Source: a virus. Taken from it: a stretch of DNA of 24,775 nucleotides. The position numbers and the translations under genes are program-made. The notes beneath the pieces were generated by a model. The model worked only from the letters and a program-made list of their open reading frames with translations, did no database searches and was not told where the DNA came from. Within the stretch, counting starts at the first letter, position 1. Each line of letters starts with the position of its first letter. Shown one piece after another: positions 6,180 through 12,712 of the stretch. The stretch lies in the IMG/VR virus record IMGVR_UViG_3300025137_000272, positions 1-24,775 of that record; one strand, given 5' to 3'.

Positions 6180-6467
6180 CTAAGAATATTCATGCTTGCC
6201 ACTGATTAGCTCCGATACTCTGCCAGCATTTACCTGCCACTTCTTGGCCAATGTCATGCAGCTTTGCTTTTCGTTTGTGCGATAGTCATTAAGGATCTGA
6301 TTAGCCAAGTGCCTGGTGATGCGTTGGCTTTCGCACGGCGCTCTGCTCTTCACATATTCGCGGTAGCTATTAGCGATTGCCTGGTCGATTAGATCGATCA
6401 CCTCTTGATTGGCGGTGCGCTTCTTTGCCTCAACCAATAGCTCACGCACTAGTAACATATTAGACAT
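6180..6467 (-). CDS. Small helix-turn-helix protein next to the repeat cluster
   Basis: 95 residues. The N-terminal half is helical (LLVRELLVEAKKRTANQEVI). The C-terminal part, about 64-92, reads as a helix-turn-helix: NEKQSCMTLAKKWQVNAGRV then SELISGKH. Here CMTLAKKWQV would be the first helix and turn, and NAGRVSELIS the recognition helix. The start has a strong ribosome binding site (AAGGAAGGA) before ATG at 6465-6467 and overlaps the end of the primase-helicase gene by 8 bases. Its stop is within three bases of the TAGAAA repeat cluster. A role as replication initiator or autoregulator binding those repeats is an attractive inference, not shown by the sequence alone. Confidence 0.75.
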   Translation of the reverse strand: MSNMLLVRELLVEAKKRTANQEVIDLIDQAIANSYREYVKSRAPCESQRITRHLANQILNDYRTNEKQSCMTLAKKWQVNAGRVSELISGKHEYS

Positions 6468-8394
6468 GATGCCGTCCTTCCTTCGTTGTTATCCAAACGT
6501 GGTTTTCATTCATGGCCATCAGGCCGCTGCCTAACAGCGCGTCCATTGCCTTGTCATAAGCTGTCCGGCTGTTGGGTGTATTCATCTTACCCCTGGCGAA
6601 ATCACGCAGCTGGTCAGCCTCAATGCACCAGAATGCGCCGCTCTCTGGCCATCCCGTGCCACTAGGATTGGCTTGACCGACATTGTCGGCTTTCAGCTGC
6701 TTGAAGGCGTTCCAGATTGTGATTTGGTTCTTGCCGCCTGGCCGCTTCTTTTGCTTAGCTTCCTGGGCATCCTCTTCCGACGCTGCTCTGACCACTGCCG
6801 TGGTCACCGCATCGCCGTCTTGGTCTTTTCCCAGGTCCATGCTGTCTAAGACGAAAGCAAATGGCTCAGCTGGCTCCTGGTCACGCTGCTTGGTGGCGGT
6901 TGCGAAGCTTATGCCGTCCATCTTGGTCAATTCGATTTCAGTTGATACGCTCGCTCTGAGCAGGGAATGGCCCCTAGCTCCGCGTGACTGATCCTTGCCT
7001 GAGTGGTGGACCATGCTTACATGCGCGCCGGATTGCTCTACCACAGCGTCTGAAACCTTAACCATGCGCCCCAGGTCGGTTGAGCTATTCTCATCGCCGC
7101 CAGCGAGCGCCCTGGAGAGCGTATCGATGACGATCAGGGCCAGCTGCCCATATTGGTCCTGGACCTCTTGTATGAGCGCGCCCAGCGTTTGTAGATCCTC
7201 ATCGCTGTTGAGCATATCGAGCGGCGCACGCCTGACAGCAAGCGGTACGTTATTGCGTCCGTATTTTTGCTGGATTGCGTAGAGCCTGTTGGCCATGCCT
7301 AAGCCGCCTTCCAGGGCCAGGTAGAGGACCGGTCCTTGCACGGTCTTGTATCCATGCCAATCAATGCCAGCTGCCACGCAATAGGCCATATCCATCACGA
7401 AAAAGCTTTTGCCTATGTTGCTTTCGCCGTAGATCACGCTGGTCGTGCCTCGATCGAGCCATCTTTTGACCAGGTAATTACTTGTGAGGATTGGCCTGGC
7501 ATCGCCTGGATAGAGCAGCTGCGAGCTTACTTGTGCTTTTAATAGTGCGGTTGCCGGTGCTTTGAGTAGCTCGCTTGGCGCCTTGGGCACGATCGGCATG
7601 TAGCCTTTGTTGATAGCCCCGTCATACGCCATCTGCACCTCACGGCGCGTCTGATCCACTGACCAGCCTGACAGCGTCAATCCATCGGTAACATCATGCA
7701 CCTGGCTCGCTGACCATCCCTGGCTAACGTAGTAGCCCACCAGGGTGACAATATTGTTGTGCCAGTTATTGCCGCCCTGGATCTGCGCGATGAGATCGCT
7801 TGGGTTCACCGTACCGCGCGCCAAATCTATGTGGATGCCAGACAAGCTGGACATGTCCGGTTTTTGTCCTGTCTGTCCTTGCTCCAGAAGCGGCGCAGTT
7901 GACTTGCGAGGCACCCAGGATGGCAGTTTTGCCGGCGCATCATCGGTCTGCCATACATATGGCTTGCCGTCTATCCTGCTGGGTTCGATCAGGATATAGC
8001 CTTTGTGCTTAATATCTACCTGGTCGCACATTTCGCCAGGAAATTGATCGACCTTATCGTCCTCGAAAAGATAGTGCGTGCCGCCGGATGCCGACTTTTG
8101 TGTCAGCGTTGGTGGCATGTCTTTTCCGACCATAAATTCTTGGAATTTACAGTCAGGCTTGTAGTCATCAACATCGATGCAGACCAGGCCGCTATCAACC
8201 AGGTTGAGCCCCAAGTTAGCGTCTGGATGCGCCTCGAAGTACGCGATCAACGCATCGACATCGGTGCTAGCATCTGTGAATTTTAGCCTTGCGCCATTTT
8301 TGCGCTTGGCTGGTTTTTTGCCGTCTGGCTCAACCGGAAATATCTTCCAGCCCCGTTTTGTGTAATCTAAAATGGCTTCTTTCATGTCCATCAT
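6460..8394 (-). CDS. Primase-polymerase / RepA-type helicase fusion
   Basis: 644 residues in two main domains. The N-terminal 160 residues match a bifunctional primase-polymerase fold: RGWKIFPVEPDGKKPAKRKN, the metal-binding D74xD76 in GLVCIDVDDYK, SGGTHYLF (103-110) with H107, and VDIKHKGYILIEPS (126-139). The middle (about 300-500) is a RecA/RepA-like ATPase: Walker A GESNIGKS at 323-330, LYLALEGG at 357-364, Walker B LIVIDT with D424, and MVHHSGKD (461-468) as sensor. The C-terminal 100 residues look like a winged-helix or DNA-binding tail. It would prime and unwind phage DNA at the fork. The frame allows MMDMKEAI; which of the first three Met is used is unclear because only a weak GAGC precedes them. 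Three strong hairpins lie just upstream. Confidence 0.93.
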   Translation of the reverse strand: MMDMKEAILDYTKRGWKIFPVEPDGKKPAKRKNGARLKFTDASTDVDALIAYFEAHPDANLGLNLVDSGLVCIDVDDYKPDCKFQEFMVGKDMPPTLTQKSASGGTHYLFEDDKVDQFPGEMCDQVDIKHKGYILIEPSRIDGKPYVWQTDDAPAKLPSWVPRKSTAPLLEQGQTGQKPDMSSLSGIHIDLARGTVNPSDLIAQIQGGNNWHNNIVTLVGYYVSQGWSASQVHDVTDGLTLSGWSVDQTRREVQMAYDGAINKGYMPIVPKAPSELLKAPATALLKAQVSSQLLYPGDARPILTSNYLVKRWLDRGTTSVIYGESNIGKSFFVMDMAYCVAAGIDWHGYKTVQGPVLYLALEGGLGMANRLYAIQQKYGRNNVPLAVRRAPLDMLNSDEDLQTLGALIQEVQDQYGQLALIVIDTLSRALAGGDENSSTDLGRMVKVSDAVVEQSGAHVSMVHHSGKDQSRGARGHSLLRASVSTEIELTKMDGISFATATKQRDQEPAEPFAFVLDSMDLGKDQDGDAVTTAVVRAASEEDAQEAKQKKRPGGKNQITIWNAFKQLKADNVGQANPSGTGWPESGAFWCIEADQLRDFARGKMNTPNSRTAYDKAMDALLGSGLMAMNENHVWITTKEGRHHV

Positions 8395-8420
8395 TTTTGC
8401 TCATTATTATTTTTTAAAAG

Positions 8421-8537
8421 GGCCGGTGGGAGTGTCTGGAGAAAAACATGAGCCCACCGGCCAAGTAGCCGCGCTGACTAAACCCTACAAAAATCAGCGC
8501 GGCGCATTTGCGCACACAGGGAGGAAAGCGCGCAAAT
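8421..8537. repeat. Three consecutive inverted repeats between the Pro-rich gene and the primase gene
   Basis: The roughly 140-base gap holds three perfect inverted repeats one after another: GGCCGGTGGG/CCCACCGGCC (8421-8430, 8453-8462), GCCGCGCTGA/TCAGCGCGGC (8468-8477, 8494-8503) and ATTTGCGC/GCGCAAAT (8506-8513, 8530-8537). On the minus-strand transcript the last one met is followed by CCCTTTTAAAAAAT, so it could act as an attenuator or terminator before the primase-helicase gene. The other two have no T-run. A structured origin or RNA element is also possible. Confidence 0.75.
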
Positions 8538-9208
8538 TAGAAGTAAGTTGTGCCTGTTGCCGGCGCAGCTGGCGCTGGTGGGGTTGACGCTGGCATGGGT
8601 GGCAGCGCCTGGGCTGGCGTTGCCGGTGGCATCATTCCTGGCGCGGGTGGGGCTGGCATGGCGCTGACAGGCGCAGGGGTGCCCAAGTCGATTGCATTGC
8701 GCTTTGAAAGGCTCTCAGGACGCGGCATCCAGCTTTGGACCTTTAGTTTGGGGTAAACCCAGGTTCTATTTTCGTAGCGGCCTTCAGCTGGTCCTTCATA
8801 CATTACCAGCGGCACATGGCCGACCTCTGGGCACTGAGATAATTGTGGGCCCAGGTAGCCCAGCATATCCCAGGCAGAGGCGCCTGATGCCATCCACATT
8901 GCGACCTTGCCCGCCCCAACAGCCAAGGGCATTGCAAAACCTTTTTTCCAGCCGTCACCTGGCTTTGGCTGCATTTGCGAAACTGAGGCGTTGAATTGCC
9001 ATTTGTTCGTTTCGCTATCCTGCCAGCCGGTTCTAAGCTCAGTCGTGTCCAAGACGAGCCCCTGACTTACATCTACGACCTCTTTGGGCTGGCCGGATAA
9101 ATTGATGTAGAACACCTGGCTGTGATTAAAGTTGACGCCTGGTTTCTGAGCCCAACCAAAGTAAAGATCGGTGCCGGAGCCAGAGTTGTTACCCATATCG
9201 ATATTCAT
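8537..9208 (-). CDS. Pro/Ala/Met-rich-tailed hypothetical protein, possible ssDNA-binding role
   Basis: 223 residues. The first 160 look globular and beta-rich with many Trp and Gly: TDLYFGWAQKPGVNFNHSQV, WQDSETNKWQFNASVSQMQP, GWKKGFAMPLAVGAGKVAMW. The last 60 are a low-complexity Pro/Ala/Met tail ending GTTYF. It sits between a ParB-like gene and the primase-helicase, where phages often keep an SSB or recombination mediator. A globular aromatic-rich domain plus a disordered tail ending in Phe resembles an SSB in outline, but I cannot identify an OB fold and the tail is not acidic. A good ribosome binding site (AAAGGA) precedes the ATG at 9206-9208. Function is therefore left open. Confidence 0.8.
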   Translation of the reverse strand: MNIDMGNNSGSGTDLYFGWAQKPGVNFNHSQVFYINLSGQPKEVVDVSQGLVLDTTELRTGWQDSETNKWQFNASVSQMQPKPGDGWKKGFAMPLAVGAGKVAMWMASGASAWDMLGYLGPQLSQCPEVGHVPLVMYEGPAEGRYENRTWVYPKLKVQSWMPRPESLSKRNAIDLGTPAPVSAMPAPPAPGMMPPATPAQALPPMPASTPPAPAAPATGTTYF

Positions 9209-9223
9209 TTATTTAATCCTTTC

Positions 9224-10039
9224 TTAATCGAATGTTTCGGGGGAAGCTTGATAAAGGGCAGAAAAAACGTCTGCCTTCATTATATTGCGGAATGACTGAT
9301 AGCAGCGGATACTCGTCAAGTTTCTGTCGTAATTGGAAAAAACAAAATATGACCGCATGAATAAGTCGCTTTCCAAGCTGCGACCGTTTACGACCTTTGG
9401 GCCATCACCTGTTAATTGCATGTAAAGCTTTGCAAAAAGCGGGTGCCAATCTGTTATTGGTGCGGCGCAAAGTGTTTCAACAATCTCAACAGCTTTTTCT
9501 TCTTCAATCTTACCAGCTAAGATTGCCATCGCCGTGGCGGCACGAAAATTAGCTTTTCGCCACAACGTAGTCGATGATTTTATCGCAACTAACCTGGTCA
9601 AAATATCACCAAGCTCACTGTCTAAAAATGGCTCAATATCGTCAGCCTCAACAACAGACATCGTCATGGCTGCGCGCAGTAAATAGCTAACAGGCTGCAC
9701 TACGTTTTTATCGGCTCTCAGGGCATCTGACAGCGATCGAGATGCGCCAATATCAAGCACGCGATAAACATCTTCATACCGCGCATCAGGAATTATTGAA
9801 AACTTAACTTGGATCGGTTTTCCGGCTGCGACAACGCCCAAGCACCGATGCTGCCCATCGACTAACCTTCCCGCTTCTGTAACAATTATTGGAACCGGTG
9901 TTCCCGTCCAACGATCTTTAATTATTTGGCGCGTGTATCGTTTGACCACACCGCTTTTGATCGGCCGATTTGTGTGATTGTTTCTCAATAATTCGCGTGA
10001 CTTTTCGACAGTCAATTGTCCTTCATAATCTTGAAGCAT
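9224..10039 (-). CDS. ParB/sulfiredoxin-fold phage protein
   Basis: 271 residues from the ATG at 10037-10039, chosen because AGAGGAAGG lies just before it; a 36-residue longer frame would run into the upstream exonuclease gene. The ParB-like core is near 30-100: NRPIKSGVVKRYTRQIIKDR, then VPIIVTEAGRLVDGQHRCLG with the family DGQHR signature at 61-65. In ParB this pocket binds CTP; in phage relatives it is linked to DNA binding or nuclease activity. The rest (100-271) is helical and unknown, with SNYDRNLTSIRCYQSFRNIM near the end. It lies downstream of a Cas4/RecB-like exonuclease by 16 bases. A role in DNA processing or segregation is plausible; the ParB-like assignment is fairly safe, the job is not. 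Confidence 0.85.
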   Translation of the reverse strand: MLQDYEGQLTVEKSRELLRNNHTNRPIKSGVVKRYTRQIIKDRWTGTPVPIIVTEAGRLVDGQHRCLGVVAAGKPIQVKFSIIPDARYEDVYRVLDIGASRSLSDALRADKNVVQPVSYLLRAAMTMSVVEADDIEPFLDSELGDILTRLVAIKSSTTLWRKANFRAATAMAILAGKIEEEKAVEIVETLCAAPITDWHPLFAKLYMQLTGDGPKVVNGRSLESDLFMRSYFVFSNYDRNLTSIRCYQSFRNIMKADVFSALYQASPETFD

Positions 10040-10055
10040 TTTACCTTCCTCTGTT

Positions 10056-10826
10056 TTAAGTGCCGAATAATTCGGCGCGGGTTTTTTCCGCACCATTCCA
10101 GTAAAAACTGTCAGGGTTGTGCGGAACGATGGAGAGCGCATGCTCAACGCTTTCGCATGTCAGCAAAAAGTCATTGAGGCGCTGGATCTGGATTTTGGCG
10201 ATCCTTAAAATTGTGGTGGGATCGCCATCTTCCAGGAATGAGAATTTCTTTGGCGTAACGTATAAAAACTTTACGACCTGGTTGCCGCGTGCGAGCGCAT
10301 AAATCGCGCGCTGAAGTTGATGCTCCGCGCTCATCACGCTGGGCATGCGGCCGGTGGTTTTAAGATCGATGACCAGGCCGTGCTGGGCATAGACAAGATC
10401 GAGATATCCAATCACCTCAATCGCAGAGCCATCGTTTAGGCGTGTTGCGATTGAGATTTTATCCTGGCCAAAAGATCCGGCCTTTGCCTGGTCGAAGTCA
10501 GGCTTGCCGTATTCTTGCAGAGCCTCGACGCTCAGCCGCACAGATGGATCTATCGTCGCGCGCTCTTTGGTCGATTTGATGTCACCGATCGGATATTGTT
10601 TGTCGAAGCGCGCGTGACCCATCTCGATTGCTTGCTCAACCGTGACGTTAGTTGCCAATGCGGCAACAACAGCATCCTCAATTGCGATCCCCCTGGTCAT
10701 TGCGGGGCTACCAGGAAATCTTTTCTTGGCTAGCTTTTGTGTCATCCACACGTCTGGGGCGTTCTTTGCCAGGTTGATCGAAGACGCGCTTAAATGGCCA
10801 ATGCCAAACTTTTCAAAGCCGTTCAT
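10056..10826 (-). CDS. PD-(D/E)XK exonuclease, Cas4/RecB-like
   Basis: 256 residues. Catalytic features of the RecB/Cas4 nuclease group are visible in order: SASSINLAKNAPDVWM at 13-28; RGIAIEDAV with E50; IGYLDLVY with D143; VIDLKTTGR with D154 and K156; and HQLQRAIYALA (169-179), the Gln/Tyr motif IV. It likely degrades DNA ends to generate single strands for recombination, comparable in role to lambda Exo. No four-Cys iron-sulfur cluster is present, unlike true Cas4. The ATG at 10824-10826 lies inside the end of the 58-residue gene by 14 bases; its own ribosome binding site is weak, implying coupled translation. Confidence 0.9.
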   Translation of the reverse strand: MNGFEKFGIGHLSASSINLAKNAPDVWMTQKLAKKRFPGSPAMTRGIAIEDAVVAALATNVTVEQAIEMGHARFDKQYPIGDIKSTKERATIDPSVRLSVEALQEYGKPDFDQAKAGSFGQDKISIATRLNDGSAIEVIGYLDLVYAQHGLVIDLKTTGRMPSVMSAEHQLQRAIYALARGNQVVKFLYVTPKKFSFLEDGDPTTILRIAKIQIQRLNDFLLTCESVEHALSIVPHNPDSFYWNGAEKTRAELFGT

Positions 10827-10989
10827 TTTTTGTGTACGCCTGTTCTAAAAGAATATCGGCCAGCTGTTGAACCTCGCATGCGCGCATCAACAATTCGTCG
10901 TGCAGAAGGTTATTTTGAACCTCTTGATCGACTTTTTGCTGGATTAATTGGCCTACGCGCTTGATGCGCTTTGCGACTTCGTCGCTCAT
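10813..10989 (-). CDS. 58-residue helical hypothetical protein
   Basis: Found by hand: ATG at 10987-10989, TGA at 10813-10815. It begins MSDEVAKRIKRVGQLIQQKV and continues as a continuous helix or short coiled coil rich in Gln, Leu and Glu. A single Cys lies near residue 38. Its ATG overlaps the TGA of the 28-residue membrane peptide (ATGA at 10986-10989) and its stop overlaps the exonuclease start by 14 bases, which together support it. Function unknown; it is the second gene of the replication operon. Confidence 0.7.
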   Translation of the reverse strand: MSDEVAKRIKRVGQLIQQKVDQEVQNNLLHDELLMRACEVQQLADILLEQAYTKNERL

Positions 10990-11072
10990 GTCAGTAGGCT
11001 CAAGCTGACATATAAAAGGAAGAAAAGCGCAATCGCACCTAGCGCATCTTTAATCACTGTTTTTTTACACAT
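10986..11072 (-). CDS. 28-residue single-span membrane peptide
   Basis: ATG at 11070-11072, TGA at 10986-10988. The peptide begins MCKKTVIKDALGAIALFFLL and ends YVSLSLLT: a short basic N-terminus then a continuous hydrophobic helix of about 18 residues, so one membrane span with the N-terminus probably inside. GAGAG about nine bases upstream gives a credible ribosome binding site, and the ATGA overlap with the next gene supports translation. It is the first gene after the divergent control region, so it would be among the first expressed. Possible roles include a membrane-acting early peptide or superinfection exclusion; this is inference. Confidence 0.6.
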   Translation of the reverse strand: MCKKTVIKDALGAIALFFLLYVSLSLLT

Positions 11073-11218
11073 TATTTACTGCTCTCTTTTTTTATCAACT
11101 TTTCATTACTCCAGTTTACATTTATTCGTCAATATGTATTTTACCATTCAGGCAAGAAGTTGATTAAAGTGGAAAAACAGATGCGTATCAATAAGCGCAC
11201 GAAAAATTAGGCAGACAC
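11073..11218. promoter_or_regulatory. Divergent early control region with overlapping promoter candidates
   Basis: This gap separates the minus-strand replication operon from the plus-strand early genes. A plus-strand sigma70 candidate is TTTACA (11115-11120), 16 bases, TATTTT (11137-11142). A minus-strand candidate is TTGACG (complement of 11127-11132), 18 bases, TAATGA (complement of 11103-11108). The two overlap, so one bound protein could switch between them. An inverted pair ATCAACTT (11094-11101) and AAGTTGAT (11157-11164) brackets both and is a reasonable operator for the YdaS/Cro-like protein encoded next door. Confidence 0.4.
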
Positions 11219-11413
11219 ATGACGCTTAAAGAATATTTGGATTTATCGAAAAGTCGGCAGCGCGATTTTGTGGAGCTAACCGGCTTTGCGCCTGGCACTG
11301 TCAGCCGCTGGCTTTCTGGCGATCGAGTGCCGAGCAGATCCGCGATCGTTCGCATCCAAGATGTCACGAAGGGCGCTGTCACTTTTGCTGATTGGATGCA
11401 GCGAGATGACTGA
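11219..11413 (+). CDS. YdaS/Cro-like helix-turn-helix regulator
   Basis: 64 residues. The pattern MTLKEYLDLSKSRQRDFVEL followed by TGFAPGTVSRWLSGDRVPSR fits the YdaS/Cro-type helix-turn-helix, with the recognition helix at about 25-32 (APGTVSRW). The ending TKGAVTFADW is also typical (family form TGGAVT..DL). Such proteins dimerise on short operators in prophage early regions. It is the first plus-strand gene after the divergent control region and so probably regulates the promoters there, including its own. AGG about ten bases before the ATG is a modest ribosome binding site. The stop overlaps the next gene by 8 bases. Confidence 0.88.
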   Translation: MTLKEYLDLSKSRQRDFVELTGFAPGTVSRWLSGDRVPSRSAIVRIQDVTKGAVTFADWMQRDD

Positions 11414-11615
11414 TTTGGAAACGATCGAGCGGCTTCAGGCTGAGCTATCAAAAAAGAACGAGCAGCTTACCGAAATGTTTGGCCGCACAAATGACATGCG
11501 CAAAAAGATCAAACGTCAGCGCCTGGAAAATGGGCGCTTAAACCAGAGCCTGTCTGAGGTCATGGCACACAACCTAGAGTTGGAGGAAAAAATTAAATGG
11601 ATGACGGGTGGATAG
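11406..11615 (+). CDS. Small coiled-coil protein
   Basis: 69 residues from the ATG at 11406; the frame is open further upstream but that part lies on top of the regulator gene. The whole protein is a heptad-like helix: MTDLETIERLQAELSKKNEQ, then a basic middle (DMRKKIKRQRLENGRLNQSL), then LELEEKIKWMTGG. It would form a coiled-coil dimer, and the Lys/Arg patch could touch DNA. The last part of the gene carries GGAGG, the ribosome binding site of the next gene. Function unknown. Confidence 0.75.
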   Translation: MTDLETIERLQAELSKKNEQLTEMFGRTNDMRKKIKRQRLENGRLNQSLSEVMAHNLELEEKIKWMTGG

Positions 11616-11728
11616 AAGAGGCTGACGGCTGCGCTCGCTGCGACGATGGCGAGGTTTGCTTTGAGTGCCGGGATGAGGATTACGCCGGCGATTGGCGCGA
11701 TTACGGGGGATATAGTGACGATGACTGA
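11597..11728 (+). CDS. 43-residue acidic protein with two CxxC pairs (zinc-ribbon-like)
   Basis: Found by hand: ATG at 11597-11599, TGA at 11726-11728, with GGAGG eleven bases upstream of the start. It begins MDDGWIEEADGCARCDDGEV and continues CFECRDEDYAG, ending in DDD. Four Cys form two CxxC pairs (C12/C15 and C21/C24) separated by five residues, a spacing that could hold one zinc. Around them about one residue in three is Asp or Glu, making it strongly acidic. The gene overlaps both neighbours. Such a charge pattern could mimic DNA and block a host DNA-binding protein, or it could be a zinc-stabilised adaptor; both are inference. Confidence 0.65.
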   Translation: MDDGWIEEADGCARCDDGEVCFECRDEDYAGDWRDYGGYSDDD

Positions 11729-11909
11729 TGTCGTTTTTGTAGTAATGCTGACTTTTGCCAGCTTCGATGATTGCGTCTCGCACGCGCATCAGAACAATGC
11801 ATATGAGCGCCTACCAGAGCAGTGTGTGCGGGTGGCGATACCCAAGCCATCCCTGGCGCCTTTGCACAGCATACGGCCTCCACAGCGGCCGGAGCCGGCC
11901 AATGGTTGA
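11721..11909 (+). CDS. Small hypothetical protein with hydrophobic N-terminus
   Basis: 62 residues from the ATG at 11721, which overlaps the stop of the 43-residue gene; a longer frame from 11646 would overlap that gene almost fully. The start MTDVVFVVMLTFASFDDCVS is hydrophobic and may be a signal peptide or short membrane anchor, followed by HAHQNNAYERLPEQCVRVAI and a Pro/Arg-rich end. The two Cys could pair if exported. Similar short proteins with an N-terminal hydrophobic run and a CVRV-like motif occur in phages, to my memory without function. Confidence 0.55.
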   Translation: MTDVVFVVMLTFASFDDCVSHAHQNNAYERLPEQCVRVAIPKPSLAPLHSIRPPQRPEPANG

Positions 11910-12366
11910 TGGCAATAAAAAAGGCAAGAATTTCGAGAGAAAGATATGCCAGGATTTTACGCTGCTTTTTGGCATGTCGATGACATTTAAGCGCGACATC
12001 GAGCAGTATCGCCAGGGCGACCTGGGAGATGTTATTTGCTCTGACCCAGAGTTCCCGTTCATCGTCGAGTGCAAGCGATACGCCAAGGGCAATGGCCCAC
12101 AACCGGCATGGATCAGACAGGCTCAGAAGGCCGCTGATGAGGCAAAGAAGCATTGGGCAGTCGTTTATCAATACGACCGCAAACCGGTGCGTGTGGCCGT
12201 TTCTTTGGCCGCTTTGGCTGATGCTATGGGCAATGAAGATTTCCGCAAAGAAACGGTTTGGGAAAGTGACCTGGAAGGCTTCGCAGAGATTGTGCGCGAG
12301 ATCATGGCGCGCGTGAATGAAAAGAGACAGCTGGAGAGCATCTATGACCGAACAATCGGGGTTTGA
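11902..12366 (+). CDS. Holliday-junction-resolvase-like PD-(D/E)XK endonuclease
   Basis: 154 residues from the ATG at 11902 (MVDGNKKGKNFERKICQDFT); upstream residues of the open frame belong to the neighbouring gene's territory. The motif order matches Hjc-type or phage resolvase nucleases: G8/E12 in KGKNFERKI, RDIEQYRQGDLGDVIC with D43, and FIVECKRY with E56 and K58, then a basic region and a helix ending in WAVVYQYDRKPVRVAV. D43, E56 and K58 form the PD-ExK active site. It would cut branched recombination intermediates before packaging. It overlaps the previous gene by 8 bases and the next gene by 23. Confidence 0.85.
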   Translation: MVDGNKKGKNFERKICQDFTLLFGMSMTFKRDIEQYRQGDLGDVICSDPEFPFIVECKRYAKGNGPQPAWIRQAQKAADEAKKHWAVVYQYDRKPVRVAVSLAALADAMGNEDFRKETVWESDLEGFAEIVREIMARVNEKRQLESIYDRTIGV

Positions 12367-12712
12367 TCGATTTGAACAGAGGGCTGCGCGCGTAGCGCCG
12401 GCTCTGGAAGCCTTGGATTTTATTTGCGGTGACCGCGAAAAAGATTACGGGGGATTAGAGAATTTTACGCGCCTTGCGGAGCGTTGGAGCCAAACTTTTG
12501 GCCGACAGGTTGAGCCGTGGGAAATCTGTTTATTGATGATGGATCTCAAGCTCAGCCGCCTGATCAACCAGTACAAGCGCGATAGTGTCGTGGACATTAT
12601 CGGTTACGCTTGTCTGCTAGTCGAGCTTTATGATGACGCGAACAAAGGACGAGATACTCTCTTTAACCAACCAGATCGAGGCGCTGAAGCGCACCCGATC
12701 AAAGCTGATTGA
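12344..12712 (+). CDS. DUF6378-like phage protein
   Basis: 122 residues from the ATG at 12344, which has GGAG nine bases upstream; a start nine codons earlier is less likely. The signature GDREKDYGGLENFTRLAERW followed by CLLMMDLKLSRLINQYKRDS and VVDIIGYACLL matches what I know as DUF6378, common in phages of Proteobacteria. The all-helical layout with acidic residues recalls MazG-like nucleotide pyrophosphohydrolases, but the catalytic ExxE(12-28)ExxD pattern is not clear, so activity is not claimed. It overlaps the resolvase-like gene by 23 bases. Confidence 0.85.
   Translation: MTEQSGFDRFEQRAARVAPALEALDFICGDREKDYGGLENFTRLAERWSQTFGRQVEPWEICLLMMDLKLSRLINQYKRDSVVDIIGYACLLVELYDDANKGRDTLFNQPDRGAEAHPIKAD

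Noticed and set aside
7745-7999. Plus-strand frames within the primase-helicase gene
   Set aside because: They are antisense to clear catalytic domains and code for sequence with no family features.
10040-10147. Longer N-terminus for the ParB-like gene
   Set aside because: It would overlap the exonuclease gene by 92 bases and has no ribosome binding site, whereas AGAGGAAGG lies just before the ATG at 10037-10039.
11286-11405. Upstream extension of the coiled-coil gene
   Set aside because: This part lies on the YdaS/Cro-like gene in another frame; the inner ATG at 11406 fits the 8-base overlap style of this operon.
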